Both the position numbers and the translations under genes were made by a program. 64,000 nucleotides of DNA from positions 310,001 to 374,000 of the forward strand of contig NZ_JANINP010000003.1 of NCBI RefSeq assembly GCF_024508665.1, read 5' to 3'. Numbering within the stretch: the first letter of the stretch is position 1; the number at the start of each line of letters is the position of its first letter. The notes beneath the pieces were generated by a model that searched no databases, was not told the DNA's origin, and was given only the letters and a program-made list of their open reading frames with translations. This DNA comes from Sphingomonas sp. Lineage in GTDB: Bacteria > Pseudomonadota > Alphaproteobacteria > Sphingomonadales > Sphingomonadaceae. Shown in pieces: positions 1 through 8,313 of this stretch.

Positions 1-68
1 ATTGACGATGGCGGGAAGAACCGGCGAGATCGTCAACTGTTCCGCCCCCGTGCCAAACGAGGATTCGA

Positions 69-1523
69 CTGCTGACTTACGACCTCCTCATCGCCGGCGG
101 CGGAATCAACGGATGCGCGATCGCCCGCGAAGCGTCGCTGCTCGGGCTGAAGGTCCTGCTCGTCGAACGCGACGACCTCGCCAGTCACACCTCATCGGCC
201 TCGACCAAGCTGATCCATGGCGGGCTGCGCTATCTCGAATATTACGACTTCCGGCTGGTTGCCGAGGCGTTGCGCGAGCGCGAATTGCTGGTGCACGCGG
301 CGCCGCACATCATCCGCCCGCTGCGCTTCGTCCTGCCGCAGGAGAATGCCGTGCGGCCGTGGTGGATGGTTCGGATCGGGCTCTATCTCTACGACATGCT
401 CGGCGGGAAGATGAGCCTGCCGCGCTCGCGCGGACTGCGCGCGTCGGACAAGGACTATATCTCGCCGCTCAAGGGCGGCACGAGCGGGTTCGTCTATTCC
501 GACGCGCAGGTCGATGATTCCCGGCTCACGCTTCTCAACGCAGTCGACGCGCACGCCAATGGCGCCGAGATTTGCACGCGCGTCTCGCTCGACAGTGCGC
601 GGCGCGAGGGCGATCACTGGACCGCGACCCTGTCCGACGGCCGCACGGTCCAGGCGCGCGCGCTGGTCAATGCGGCGGGGCCCTGGGTCCATCTGATGCT
701 CAATCGCCTGGGGCTGAACGGCAAGGCAAATGTTCGGCTGGTCAAGGGCAGCCATATCGTGGTGCCCAAGCTCTATGAGGGCGACCACGCCTACATCCTG
801 CAACTGCCCGACCGCCGCATCATCTTCGCCATTCCCTGGCAAGGTGGGACCGAAATCGGCACCACCGACATTCCGGTCGATGCGCCCGAGGATGCGAAGA
901 TCACCGACGACGAGATCGCGTATCTGTGCGAGGGCGCGAACCATCATTTCGTCAGGCAGATCACCCCCGCGGACGTGACCTATAAATGGTCGGGCGTGCG
1001 CCCGCTCTATGACGATGGCGCGAGCGAGGCGAAGGCGGTGACGCGCGATTATGTGCTCGAGCTCGACACCAACGGGCCGCCACTGTTGAGCGTGTTCGGC
1101 GGCAAGATCACTACCGGACGCCATCTGGCAGAGGATGCAATGGGCAAGCTCGGTCCCGAGCTGGGGCTGAAGCGCCGTCCGGTGTCGCGCGCGCGCGTCT
1201 TTCCCGGTGGCGCGATCGCCGACTTCGACCAGTTCCTCGCTCAGGTCCGCGCGACCTGGCCATTCCTTGGCGATGATCGTTCGCTGCGCATGGCGCATGC
1301 CTACGGCACGATGCTCGGCGACATGCTCGACAGCGTGACCGACGAGGCAAGCATGGGCGCTGATTTGGGCGGCGGGCTGACCGAGATCGAGGCGCGGTGG
1401 ATGCGCGATAGGGAATGGGCGCGGACCGCCGAGGACGCGCTGATGCGGCGGAGCAAGATCGGCCTGCATCTCAGCGACAAGCAACGCAGCGCGTTCGAAA
1501 AGGGGTGGAACGCGCTGACATGA
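69..1523 (+). CDS. glpD: Glycerol-3-phosphate dehydrogenase (FAD)
   Basis: Oxidises sn-glycerol-3-phosphate to dihydroxyacetone phosphate with FAD and passes electrons to the quinone pool at the inner membrane. The frame opens with [17 protein letters not shown], the FAD-binding GxGxxG fold, followed by [16 protein letters not shown], a GlpD signature. Near residue 340 GVRPLYDDG is also typical, and about 484 residues fits the family. There is no ATG, GTG or TTG between the in-frame stop at 3-5 and this conserved N-terminus; the only candidates are CTG at 69 and 72 (or ATT at 63), with GAGG at 59-62 as ribosome-binding site. The first TTG, at 270, would delete the whole FAD-binding motif. The gene overlaps trhO by 4 bp. 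Product is sure; the start codon is inferred. Confidence 0.9.
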   Translation: MLTYDLLIAGGGINGCAIAREASLLGLKVLLVERDDLASHTSSASTKLIHGGLRYLEYYDFRLVAEALRERELLVHAAPHIIRPLRFVLPQENAVRPWWMVRIGLYLYDMLGGKMSLPRSRGLRASDKDYISPLKGGTSGFVYSDAQVDDSRLTLLNAVDAHANGAEICTRVSLDSARREGDHWTATLSDGRTVQARALVNAAGPWVHLMLNRLGLNGKANVRLVKGSHIVVPKLYEGDHAYILQLPDRRIIFAIPWQGGTEIGTTDIPVDAPEDAKITDDEIAYLCEGANHHFVRQITPADVTYKWSGVRPLYDDGASEAKAVTRDYVLELDTNGPPLLSVFGGKITTGRHLAEDAMGKLGPELGLKRRPVSRARVFPGGAIADFDQFLAQVRATWPFLGDDRSLRMAHAYGTMLGDMLDSVTDEASMGADLGGGLTEIEARWMRDREWARTAEDALMRRSKIGLHLSDKQRSAFEKGWNALT

Positions 1524-2458
1524 TCCGCGTCGCCGCTTTGTATCATTTTGTCCGCTTCCCCGATCCCAGCGCGATACGGGAACCCCTGCTGGCCTTGTGC
1601 GAGGCGCAAGGGATCAGAGGCACGTTGCTGCTCGCACAAGAGGGGATAAACGGCACGATCGCAGGCCCGCCCGATGGAATCGACGCGGTGGTCGCCCATA
1701 TCCGCGCGCTACCCGGTTGCAGCGGCCTGCAAGTCAAGACCGCGACTGCGGAGACGATGCCGTTCCATCGACTGAAGGTCCGATTGAAGCGCGAGATCGT
1801 GACCATGGGCATGCCCGACATCGACCCGCTGACCGGCGTCGGCCATTACGTGTCCCCGGCCGACTGGAACGCGCTGATCGAACAGCCCGGCACAATGGTG
1901 ATCGACACGCGCAACGATTACGAGGTCAAGATCGGCACCTTCGCCGGTGCGATCGATCCGGAGACCGAAAGCTTTCGCGACTTTCCCGCCTGGGTCGCCG
2001 CGCATCGCGAGGAAATCGCGGCAGCGCCGCGCGTCGCGATGTTCTGCACCGGGGGCATACGCTGCGAGAAGGCGACCGCTCTGCTCAAGGCGGAGGGGAT
2101 CGATCAAGTCTTTCACTTGCAGGGTGGCATCCTGAAATATCTGGAAGAGGTGCCCGCATCCGAGAGCCGCTGGCAGGGCGAATGTTTCGTATTCGACGAG
2201 CGCGTCGCAGTCGGGCACGGGCTTTCGCCCGGCACGCACGGTCTGTGCCGCGCCTGCCGCATGCCGGTCAGTACTGAGGACCGAGCGTCACCATTGTTCG
2301 AGGAAGGGGTGAGTTGCCCCGCCTGCCACGGCACGCGCGATGCCGTCCAGCGCGCAGGCTATGCCGAACGCCACCGCCAGGCCCGGCTGGCCGAAGCGCG
2401 TGGCGAAGCACATGTCGGCGCGCGGCTGCCCGCCAAGACGCCGAAAAATCCAGTTTAG
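1520..2458 (+). CDS. trhO: tRNA uridine(34) hydroxylase, rhodanese family
   Basis: Member of the TrhO (YceA) family, which makes 5-hydroxyuridine at the wobble position of tRNA in an oxygen-dependent way. The 312-residue protein begins [15 protein letters not shown], the usual N-terminal acylphosphatase-like domain, followed by a rhodanese domain with [15 protein letters not shown] and the active-site loop [11 protein letters not shown]. The C-terminus carries two CxxC pairs (CRAC and CPAC) that look like a zinc site. The start ATG lies inside the glpD stop (ATGA overlap), so the two genes are probably translationally coupled although their functions are unrelated. Confidence 0.93.
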   Translation: MIRVAALYHFVRFPDPSAIREPLLALCEAQGIRGTLLLAQEGINGTIAGPPDGIDAVVAHIRALPGCSGLQVKTATAETMPFHRLKVRLKREIVTMGMPDIDPLTGVGHYVSPADWNALIEQPGTMVIDTRNDYEVKIGTFAGAIDPETESFRDFPAWVAAHREEIAAAPRVAMFCTGGIRCEKATALLKAEGIDQVFHLQGGILKYLEEVPASESRWQGECFVFDERVAVGHGLSPGTHGLCRACRMPVSTEDRASPLFEEGVSCPACHGTRDAVQRAGYAERHRQARLAEARGEAHVGARLPAKTPKNPV

Positions 2459-2515
2459 CCAGTCATTAACCGGCCTCGTTGCATAGCCGTTCCAAGGGCA
2501 GACGGGGGCCGGACG

Positions 2516-2827
2516 ATGGCTACGACATTTTCGCACTTTCGCCGCCGGGCAACCGACGTCAAATATGACCGGGAGCCGGTCCTGTCGGTCGCGCATGCCA
2601 GTGTGAAGCGCCACCGAAAGGCGGCGCTCCATCAGCTGTCGATCTACGGCTGCCACCTCGCCAGCCGCATCGAAGCCGAACAGGGCGAACCCTTGACGCT
2701 CCGGTTCGATCGCAGCGCGCCGATCGCCGCTACGGTGATCTGGTGCGCCAATGGGCTGATCGGGGCGCGCTTCGACCAACCGATCGAACGCGAGATGATG
2801 CGCTCGCTGACGCTCCGCATCGCCTGA
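2516..2827 (+). CDS. PilZ-domain protein (putative c-di-GMP receptor)
   Basis: A 103-residue protein that looks like one bare PilZ domain. PilZ domains bind c-di-GMP through an RxxxR motif and a (D/N)xSxxG motif; here KRHRKAALHQLSIYGCHLA occupies the right place but both motifs are imperfect (the Asp/Asn before LSIYG is replaced by Gln), so nucleotide binding is uncertain. The end, VIWCANGLIGARFDQPI, matches the closing strand of many sphingomonad PilZ proteins. It stands alone, 57 bp after trhO, and faces the esterase gene tail to tail. Confidence 0.65.
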   Translation: MATTFSHFRRRATDVKYDREPVLSVAHASVKRHRKAALHQLSIYGCHLASRIEAEQGEPLTLRFDRSAPIAATVIWCANGLIGARFDQPIEREMMRSLTLRIA

Positions 2828-2840
2828 CCTTATACGACCC

Positions 2841-3740
2841 TCAGCGGTGATGTGCGGCGAAAAAGTCCCACATCAGCGCCGTGCCGTCGATCTTGCCGGT
2901 GTTGCGCGTCACGCCCGGCCTTCCCAGACCACGTCCCGGCCAGCCATGCTCGGCGCCTTTCATGATGTAGAAGTCGACGTCGGCGCCGCTCGCGCAACCG
3001 GTCCATCGTTCGCGGACATAATCGGCGGTTTCGGTCTTCGTCGGGCTCGTCGTGCAACGATTGGCCGCAGCCCAGAAGGTCGCTGCGTAGCGTGACGGCT
3101 TGTACGGCATGCCCTGAGCACGGCGGACGATGCCCGTAGTGCTCGTTCCACCGGCGACCGGTACCTGCTCGTCCTTCTCGGCGTTGACGATGAGCATCGG
3201 GACAGAGGTAACCGGTTTGGGCTCGTTGCCGAACAGCGCGCCGACGAACACCGCCGCGCCGGCGATGCGATCACCGAGCTCGATCGCCACGCGCTCGGTC
3301 ATCATGCCGCCATTGGACATGCCGACGACATAGACACGCTTGGGATCGATGGGCTGGGTCCGTTCGAGCTCGTCGATCATCGACCGGATGAAGCCGATAT
3401 CGTCGATCTTCTCGCGCATCGCATAGGCGCAGCAGCCGCCCGCATTCCATGTCTGGAGCTTGCGGAACCGCGACGACCCCTCGGGCAGGGCGAGGATGAA
3501 ACCTTCCTCTGCCGCCTTGTCGATCAGCCCGGCCGATTTGGCGAGTTGCGCACCATTTCCGCCGCCGCCGTGGAGCGCGATGACCAGCGGCCGGCGCGCG
3601 CTGCCTCCCGGCGGGACATACAATTGATAGTCGCGATTGCCGATACGATGCGGCGCCAGCGGTCCATCGGCCGCCGGCGCCGAGGTCGGCAATTGCAATG
3701 CGATGCCGACAATCCCCATCACCACCAAGATCCAGCGCAT
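2841..3740 (-). CDS. Secreted PHB depolymerase/feruloyl esterase-like alpha/beta hydrolase
   Basis: A 299-residue exported hydrolase of the LpqC/poly(3-hydroxybutyrate) depolymerase-like family. After a signal peptide (RWILVVMGIVGIALQLPTSAPAADG) come the oxyanion-hole segment RPLVIALHGGGGNG, LALPEGSS, WNAGGCCAYA (a cysteine-containing loop typical of this family) and the nucleophile elbow VVGMSNGGMM. The acid is probably in NAEKDEQVPV, and the C-terminal AEHGWPGRG supplies the His. I chose the start at 3740 because it begins the signal peptide and follows GGGAGG; an in-frame ATG 30 bp upstream lacks these. The natural substrate cannot be told from sequence. Confidence 0.8.
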   Translation of the reverse strand: MRWILVVMGIVGIALQLPTSAPAADGPLAPHRIGNRDYQLYVPPGGSARRPLVIALHGGGGNGAQLAKSAGLIDKAAEEGFILALPEGSSRFRKLQTWNAGGCCAYAMREKIDDIGFIRSMIDELERTQPIDPKRVYVVGMSNGGMMTERVAIELGDRIAGAAVFVGALFGNEPKPVTSVPMLIVNAEKDEQVPVAGGTSTTGIVRRAQGMPYKPSRYAATFWAAANRCTTSPTKTETADYVRERWTGCASGADVDFYIMKGAEHGWPGRGLGRPGVTRNTGKIDGTALMWDFFAAHHR

Positions 3741-3794
3741 ACGGCCTCCCTTGCCTTCTGCGCTGTCCAACGGACGAAGCGGCGCCGCCCTTCG

Positions 3795-4223
3795 CTAGGC
3801 GACCGCGATCACCGCCAGCGTGATACGCGACAGGCAGATCAGCTTGCCGGCATCGTCGGTGATACGGATCGTCCAGATTTGCGTGGTGCGGCCGAGCGAC
3901 TCCGCCTTGGCGGTCGCCGTGACATGGCCCGACATCACTGGACGGATATGGTTGGCGTTGATCTCCATACCGACGGTGACCTGCTTCGACGGGTCGAGCG
4001 TCATCGCGCCGCCGACCGACGCGACCGTCTCTGCCAGCGCTACCGATGCGCCGCCGTGCAGTCGCCCGAACGGCTGGTGCGTGCGGTGGTCGACCGGCAT
4101 GCGCGCCGACAGCCAGTCGTCCCCAGCGTCGACGAACTCGATCCCGAGCAGCCCGGGCATCGACTTGGCGCCCATCGCGGTCATCGCCGCTAGGTCGGGT
4201 TTGGTGCCACCGAACCAGATCAT
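3795..4223 (-). CDS. PaaI/YdiI-like hotdog thioesterase
   Basis: A 142-residue single hotdog-fold acyl-CoA thioesterase. The segment FGRLHGGASVALAETVAS is the hallmark of the YdiI/PaaI group (HGG followed by the catalytic acidic residue on the long helix). The remaining strands, VTVGMEINANHIRPV and TTQIWTIRITDDAGKLICLSR, follow the family closely. GGAG stands 6-7 bases before the ATG. The upstream spacer carries a long inverted repeat and then the end of proS; whether the two share a transcript is unclear. Substrate range is unknown. Confidence 0.85.
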   Translation of the reverse strand: MIWFGGTKPDLAAMTAMGAKSMPGLLGIEFVDAGDDWLSARMPVDHRTHQPFGRLHGGASVALAETVASVGGAMTLDPSKQVTVGMEINANHIRPVMSGHVTATAKAESLGRTTQIWTIRITDDAGKLICLSRITLAVIAVA

Positions 4224-4238
4224 TGCTTCTCCTCAATT

Positions 4239-4335
4239 GGTCACCCCGGCTTGTGCCGGGGTCTGCCGTGCCGCCAACTATGCCTTGGAGCTTCTCGCCT
4301 GCCGCCACGCGCATCCCGGCACAAGGCCGGGATGA
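4239..4335. repeat. Palindromic repeat pair between proS and the thioesterase gene
   Basis: TCACCCCGGCTTGTGCCGGG near 4241 is mirrored by CATCCCGGCACAAGGCCGGG near 4312, about 50 bases apart. Each arm is itself a small GC-rich palindrome and the two arms face each other. The same layout recurs at 11254, 13140, 15211, 32413 and 61741, so this is one copy of a dispersed REP-like family. It lies just after the proS stop and could end transcription or stabilise the mRNA 3' end. Confidence 0.8.
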
Positions 4336-4339
4336 GGTT

Positions 4340-5875
4340 TTAGTAAGCCCGGGCGATCAGCACGCGCTCGACCGCGGGCTCGCCGGTGAAGATGCAGGTG
4401 CCGTCGGCCGGCTTTGCGTCCCGCGGCGTGTTTCGCAGCGTCAGCTTGAGTGCTTTCAACTGCGCCTCGACCTGATCGAGCGCAGCTCCGGTCGGCTTCG
4501 ACCATTGCGCGAGTACCCAGCCGGGCTTTTCCACGCCCTCGGCGAAAAACGCCTTGAGGCCCTCCATATCGGTGACATCGGTCGCGATGTTGCCGTCAAG
4601 CCGCAGCTTCGCCTGGGTATAGAGGCCGCGCTGGATTTCGGTCAGCAAGGCCGCCGCCTGCGCCACGCAATCGTTCCTCGCCACCACCGCGCTGTCAAGC
4701 TTGCCGTCCTCGCGATACAGTGCATCGCGACGGATCAGCGAGACATTGCCGCCCGCCATGTCGCGCCCGCCGACCTCGATCACGATCGGCGCGCCCTTCT
4801 TGATCCAGCTCCAGCGCTTGGTGGTCGACTTGGTCGCCTTGAGGTCGAGCAACACGCGCAGCGGCTCGCCGAACGCGATTTCCTTGACCAAAGCATCGCG
4901 GATCCCCTGGCAATAGTCGATCAGCGCGGCATCCTCGTCAGTGTCGCGCAGCATCGGCACGATCACGATCTGCCAAGGCGCGACCTGTGGCGGCACGCGC
5001 AGCCCGTCATCGTCGCCATGCGTCATGATCAGCCCGCCGACCATGCGCGTCGACATGCCCCAACTGATCGTATTGGCGGGCTCGAACTGACCCTCCGCGT
5101 TCTGGAAGCGTATGTTCTGCGCCTCGGCGAAATGGGTGCCGAGGAAGTGGCTGGTGCCCGCCTGGAGCGCCTTGCCGTCCTGCATCATCGCCTCGATCGA
5201 CCAAGTCTCGACCGCCCCGGGGAAGCGCTCATTCTCCGGTTTCTCCCCGGCGATTACCGGCATCGCGACGCACTCCTCGGCGAACGAGCGATAGAGTTCG
5301 AGCGCCTTGGCCGTTTCCGCCTTGGCCTGATCGGCCGAGGCGTAGGCGGCATGACCTTCCTGCCACAGGAATTCCGACGTGCGCAGGAACATGCGCGTGC
5401 GCATTTCCCAGCGGACGACATTGGCCCATTGGTTGATCTGCACCGGCAGATCGCGCCACGATTGGATCCAGCGCGCAAACGCGGCGCCGATCACCGTTTC
5501 CGAAGTCGGACGGACGATCAGCGGCTCTTCGAGCTTGGCGGCGGGGTCGGGCACCAGCCCGCCCTTGCCGTCGGGGATCAGGCGGTGATGCGTGACCACC
5601 GCCATTTCCTTGGCGAAGCCTTCGACATGCTCCGCTTCCTTCTCGAAATAGGAGAGCGGGATGAACAGCGGGAAATAGGTGTTGTCATAGCCGAGCGCGC
5701 GAATGCGGTCGTCGATCAGCCGCTGCATGCGCTCCCAGATACCGTAACCCCATGGCCGCATGACCATGCATCCGCGAACTCCGCTTTCCTCGGCCATATC
5801 GGCCTCGGCAATGACGGTCTGGTACCATTCCGCGAAGTTCTGGGCGCGGGTGACGGAGAGGGCGTGCTTGATCAT
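4340..5875 (-). CDS. proS: Prolyl-tRNA synthetase, archaeal/eukaryote-like (type 3)
   Basis: Charges tRNA-Pro with proline. The 511-residue sequence has the class II motifs of the archaeal/eukaryotic ProRS group: VRGCMVMRPWGYGIWE (33-48), AEHVEGFAKE, EEPLIVRPTSET (motif 2 region, about 116-127), RWEMRTRMFLRTSEFLWQEG and TSHFLGTHFAEAQNI. It lacks the inserted editing domain of ordinary bacterial ProRS and ends in Tyr, as type 3 enzymes do; the C-terminal domain has CIFTGEPAVERVLIARAY. No clear Shine-Dalgarno precedes the ATG. Function is sure; the unusual type for a proteobacterium suggests ancient horizontal acquisition (inference). Confidence 0.95.
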   Translation of the reverse strand: MIKHALSVTRAQNFAEWYQTVIAEADMAEESGVRGCMVMRPWGYGIWERMQRLIDDRIRALGYDNTYFPLFIPLSYFEKEAEHVEGFAKEMAVVTHHRLIPDGKGGLVPDPAAKLEEPLIVRPTSETVIGAAFARWIQSWRDLPVQINQWANVVRWEMRTRMFLRTSEFLWQEGHAAYASADQAKAETAKALELYRSFAEECVAMPVIAGEKPENERFPGAVETWSIEAMMQDGKALQAGTSHFLGTHFAEAQNIRFQNAEGQFEPANTISWGMSTRMVGGLIMTHGDDDGLRVPPQVAPWQIVIVPMLRDTDEDAALIDYCQGIRDALVKEIAFGEPLRVLLDLKATKSTTKRWSWIKKGAPIVIEVGGRDMAGGNVSLIRRDALYREDGKLDSAVVARNDCVAQAAALLTEIQRGLYTQAKLRLDGNIATDVTDMEGLKAFFAEGVEKPGWVLAQWSKPTGAALDQVEAQLKALKLTLRNTPRDAKPADGTCIFTGEPAVERVLIARAY

Positions 5876-5977
5876 GATGGCGGGCCGATAGCCGGAAAGT
5901 TTGCCCGGTCCAAGCGCTCGCTCTTGCCGAAAGGTGGATCGGTCCCTTACCCTGTTGCAGGGGCAAGGGGGGATTTC

Positions 5978-6766
5978 ATGAGCTATAACGAGCGGCCTGA
6001 CGGCTATAAGGGCGTCAAATACGGCGCTGTGGCGATGACGCTCCTCGGCGCCGCGTTCCTCTTGAAGATGTCCGGTGGGCTGGCTGGCATCATGGGCGGC
6101 CTGCCGCCGATGACGCCATTGGCGGCACAGGCACAGCTGTTGAAGGATCCGCAGAGTGGTTCGTTGTTCAAGACGCTACAAAAAACCTATCCGAGCGAAT
6201 TCAGCGGCCTGACCAATGAGCTCGCGCGACGCGGCGCCGAATTCCAAAGCAAACAAGATATCGTAAATGGCGGGCGCGCCTATCTGCTCGCAGCAATGAA
6301 ACGGCACCTGGGTGAGATCGGACAGGCACCGCACGCGCCCCTTGCCGACTATCGCAAAGCAGAGATTGCGACATTGCAGGCGTTGCAGAGCGACGATGTC
6401 GCCTCGTGCGCCGCCTATTTCGAGACCGGTGTCATCAACCTGCCCAAAGCCACATCGGCTGTCAGGACGGCAATGACGGAGTTCCAAATCAAGACCTGGA
6501 CAACCGCCGCGGCCGGCCGGGACCAATCGGTGAAGCGGGCCATCGCCAAGCCTAGCCTGGAGGATGTCAAAGCAAGCGCGTCGATAGCGACGCAGGTTGG
6601 TTCGAATCGCGAAGACGTGAATAAGCTGCTGGCGGGAACGTCGCTGCCCGACAGGGCCGAATGTGGCGCTGGCCTCGCGTTGCTGCAGGGCATCGACGCA
6701 TTGCCCGATGCCCGAGCGGACAACTTCACCGCGTTCATGCTCCAAACCGTCGCAGCCAAGCCCTGA
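5978..6766 (+). CDS. Hypothetical membrane-anchored protein
   Basis: A 262-residue protein of unknown function. A short cytoplasmic stretch (about 20 residues) is followed by one hydrophobic segment, VAMTLLGAAFLLKMSGGLAGIM, and a long soluble region with Lys/Gln/Ala-rich helices and two cysteines (DVASCAAYFE and RAECGAG) that could form a disulfide outside the membrane. The start at 5978 is supported by a purine-rich GGGGGGA just upstream; the open frame continues upstream antisense to proS, but that part is a shadow. It is divergent from proS, so the 102-bp gap should hold both promoters. I do not recognise the family. Confidence 0.7.
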   Translation: MSYNERPDGYKGVKYGAVAMTLLGAAFLLKMSGGLAGIMGGLPPMTPLAAQAQLLKDPQSGSLFKTLQKTYPSEFSGLTNELARRGAEFQSKQDIVNGGRAYLLAAMKRHLGEIGQAPHAPLADYRKAEIATLQALQSDDVASCAAYFETGVINLPKATSAVRTAMTEFQIKTWTTAAAGRDQSVKRAIAKPSLEDVKASASIATQVGSNREDVNKLLAGTSLPDRAECGAGLALLQGIDALPDARADNFTAFMLQTVAAKP

Positions 6767-6798
6767 CCGGCGCCTTGTGCTGCGCGACTGTGCGGCGC

Positions 6799-7731
6799 AT
6801 GGGCCAGGATATGGGGGCAGTGCCGCAGAATCATAGCGATCGCGTGATGCTCGGCATCGCGATGCGGCTGCTCGCGGTGCTGCTGCTGTCCACCTTGTCG
6901 GCGCTGATCAAGGTCGCCGAGACACGTGGCGCAAATCTCGCCGAGATCATGTTCTTCCGGCAGGGTGCCGCCGTGCCGGTCGTGCTTGCCTATATGATGA
7001 TCGCCGGTCCCGGCCTGAGCGCGGTTAAGTCGCGCGCCTTTCGCGGCCAGGTGATCCGCGCCGCGGTGGGATTGACCGGCATGGCGTTCAATTTCGGCGC
7101 GGTGCTGTTGCTGCCGCTGGCCGAGGCGACCACCCTCGCCTTCACCGTACCGATCTTCGCCACCATCCTGGGCGCGCTGGTGCTCAAGGAACCGACCGGC
7201 TGGCACCGCTGGGCGGCGGTCGCGGCGGGGTTCCTTGGTGTGCTGATCGTCACCCAGCCGGGAAGCGGCCATTTTCCGATCGGCGGCGCGCTGGTCGGGC
7301 TTACCTCGGCGGTGTTCGTCGCGCTGGTCGCGATCCAACTGCGTCAGATCGGCAAGGTCGACGCGCCGGTGACGACGGTGTTCTGGTTCTCGTCGCTGTC
7401 GATGGTGCCGTTGGTGCTGATCTATCCGTTCTACGCGCACAGCCATGATGCCACGACCTTCGCGGTGCTGATCGGCATGGGCCTGGTCGGCGGTCTGGGA
7501 CAGATCGCCTTTACCGCCGCGCTCAAATACGCGCCAGTGTCTGCGGTCATGCCGATGGACTATTCGAGCCTGATCTGGGCGACGCTCTACGGCTGGGTAC
7601 TGTTCGACATGCTGCCGACGCCCTGGACCTGGGTCGGCGCGCCGATGATCGTCGCCAGCGGGCTCTACATCGTCTGGCGCGAGCACCGCGTCGCGCGGCA
7701 CCCCCAGGTCAGCGAGGCGATCCCGGACTAG
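6799..7731 (+). CDS. EamA-family (DMT) transporter
   Basis: About 310 residues with ten predicted transmembrane helices arranged as two EamA repeats. The first repeat contains EIMFFRQGAAVPVVL and ends at LGALVLKEPTGWHRWAAVAAGFLGVLIV; the second contains QIAFTAALKYAPVSAVMPMDYSSLIWA. These are typical of drug/metabolite exporters of unknown substrate. The start is uncertain: ATG at 6799 or 6811 both lack well-spaced ribosome-binding sites. Its stop codon overlaps that of the next gene tail to tail through a shared CTAG at 7728-7731. Confidence 0.88.
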   Translation: MGQDMGAVPQNHSDRVMLGIAMRLLAVLLLSTLSALIKVAETRGANLAEIMFFRQGAAVPVVLAYMMIAGPGLSAVKSRAFRGQVIRAAVGLTGMAFNFGAVLLLPLAEATTLAFTVPIFATILGALVLKEPTGWHRWAAVAAGFLGVLIVTQPGSGHFPIGGALVGLTSAVFVALVAIQLRQIGKVDAPVTTVFWFSSLSMVPLVLIYPFYAHSHDATTFAVLIGMGLVGGLGQIAFTAALKYAPVSAVMPMDYSSLIWATLYGWVLFDMLPTPWTWVGAPMIVASGLYIVWREHRVARHPQVSEAIPD

Positions 7732-8252
7732 CTACGAAGCGGCGACGTGGCGCGCACCTCGTCGAGCATCCGCCGGGCGCGCAGGAACATCTCCAGCCGG
7801 GTGGTCGCGAACAGACCGAGCGCGAGCGCGATCAAGACATCGGTCACCATCATCGTGCTGACATGAAAACCGGTGCCGCCACCAGTTGCGAGGACCGACT
7901 TGGCCGCCATCCGCACCGCGATCAGGACGACGATGAAGATCATCGCGGCAGGCGATGCCTTCTGGTTGAGCATATGCGTGTCGGGATCGACGTGAATCTG
8001 CATCATCTTGCCGCGCTGCCAGCCGATCGCTGCCCCGGCCAGCAACGCAGCGGCGCTGATCGCCCAGCCGATCGTCGTCGGCGGAAATTGATAGAACATC
8101 ACACCGGCGAAGATCAGATAGATGGCCGGGACGACCCAAAGCGTTTCCAGCCGCAATCGGCGCAACTGGCTCATCCGCCGCAAGCGGAACGCCAGCAGCG
8201 CGACAACAACGACCGTGGTGACGGCGTAACCGACAAGCTGCTGCTGTTGCAT
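7728..8252 (-). CDS. CcdC-like (DUF1453) membrane protein
   Basis: A 174-residue integral membrane protein with about five hydrophobic segments. The pattern RLRRLRLETLWVVPAIYLIF, GAAIGWQRGKMMQIHVDPDT and the closing LRARRMLDEVRA agrees with the CcdC/DUF1453 group, whose role is not established. ATG at 8252 was chosen because the protein then starts MQQQQLVGYAV and runs straight into a transmembrane helix; the frame stays open upstream but without coding character. It stands between an EamA transporter and the glycine cleavage operon, with no obvious link to either. Confidence 0.65.
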   Translation of the reverse strand: MQQQQLVGYAVTTVVVVALLAFRLRRMSQLRRLRLETLWVVPAIYLIFAGVMFYQFPPTTIGWAISAAALLAGAAIGWQRGKMMQIHVDPDTHMLNQKASPAAMIFIVVLIAVRMAAKSVLATGGGTGFHVSTMMVTDVLIALALGLFATTRLEMFLRARRMLDEVRATSPLRS

Positions 8253-8313
8253 GATAGTCCCCGAGAAACCCCGGAGACTGTCATAGCAAACTAACTCACT
8301 CTCGCAATAGGCG

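Noticed and set aside
2..517. Plus-strand frame with an ATG at the window start
   Set aside because: It reads through the glpD N-terminus in the wrong frame and encodes Arg/Pro-rich nonsense; not the missing glpD start.
4046..5977. Very long plus-strand open frame antisense to proS, continuous with the gene at 5978
   Set aside because: It is a shadow of the high GC third-position bias of proS. The protein has no domain and is Arg/Leu/His-rich; only the last 262 residues, from ATG 5978, look real.
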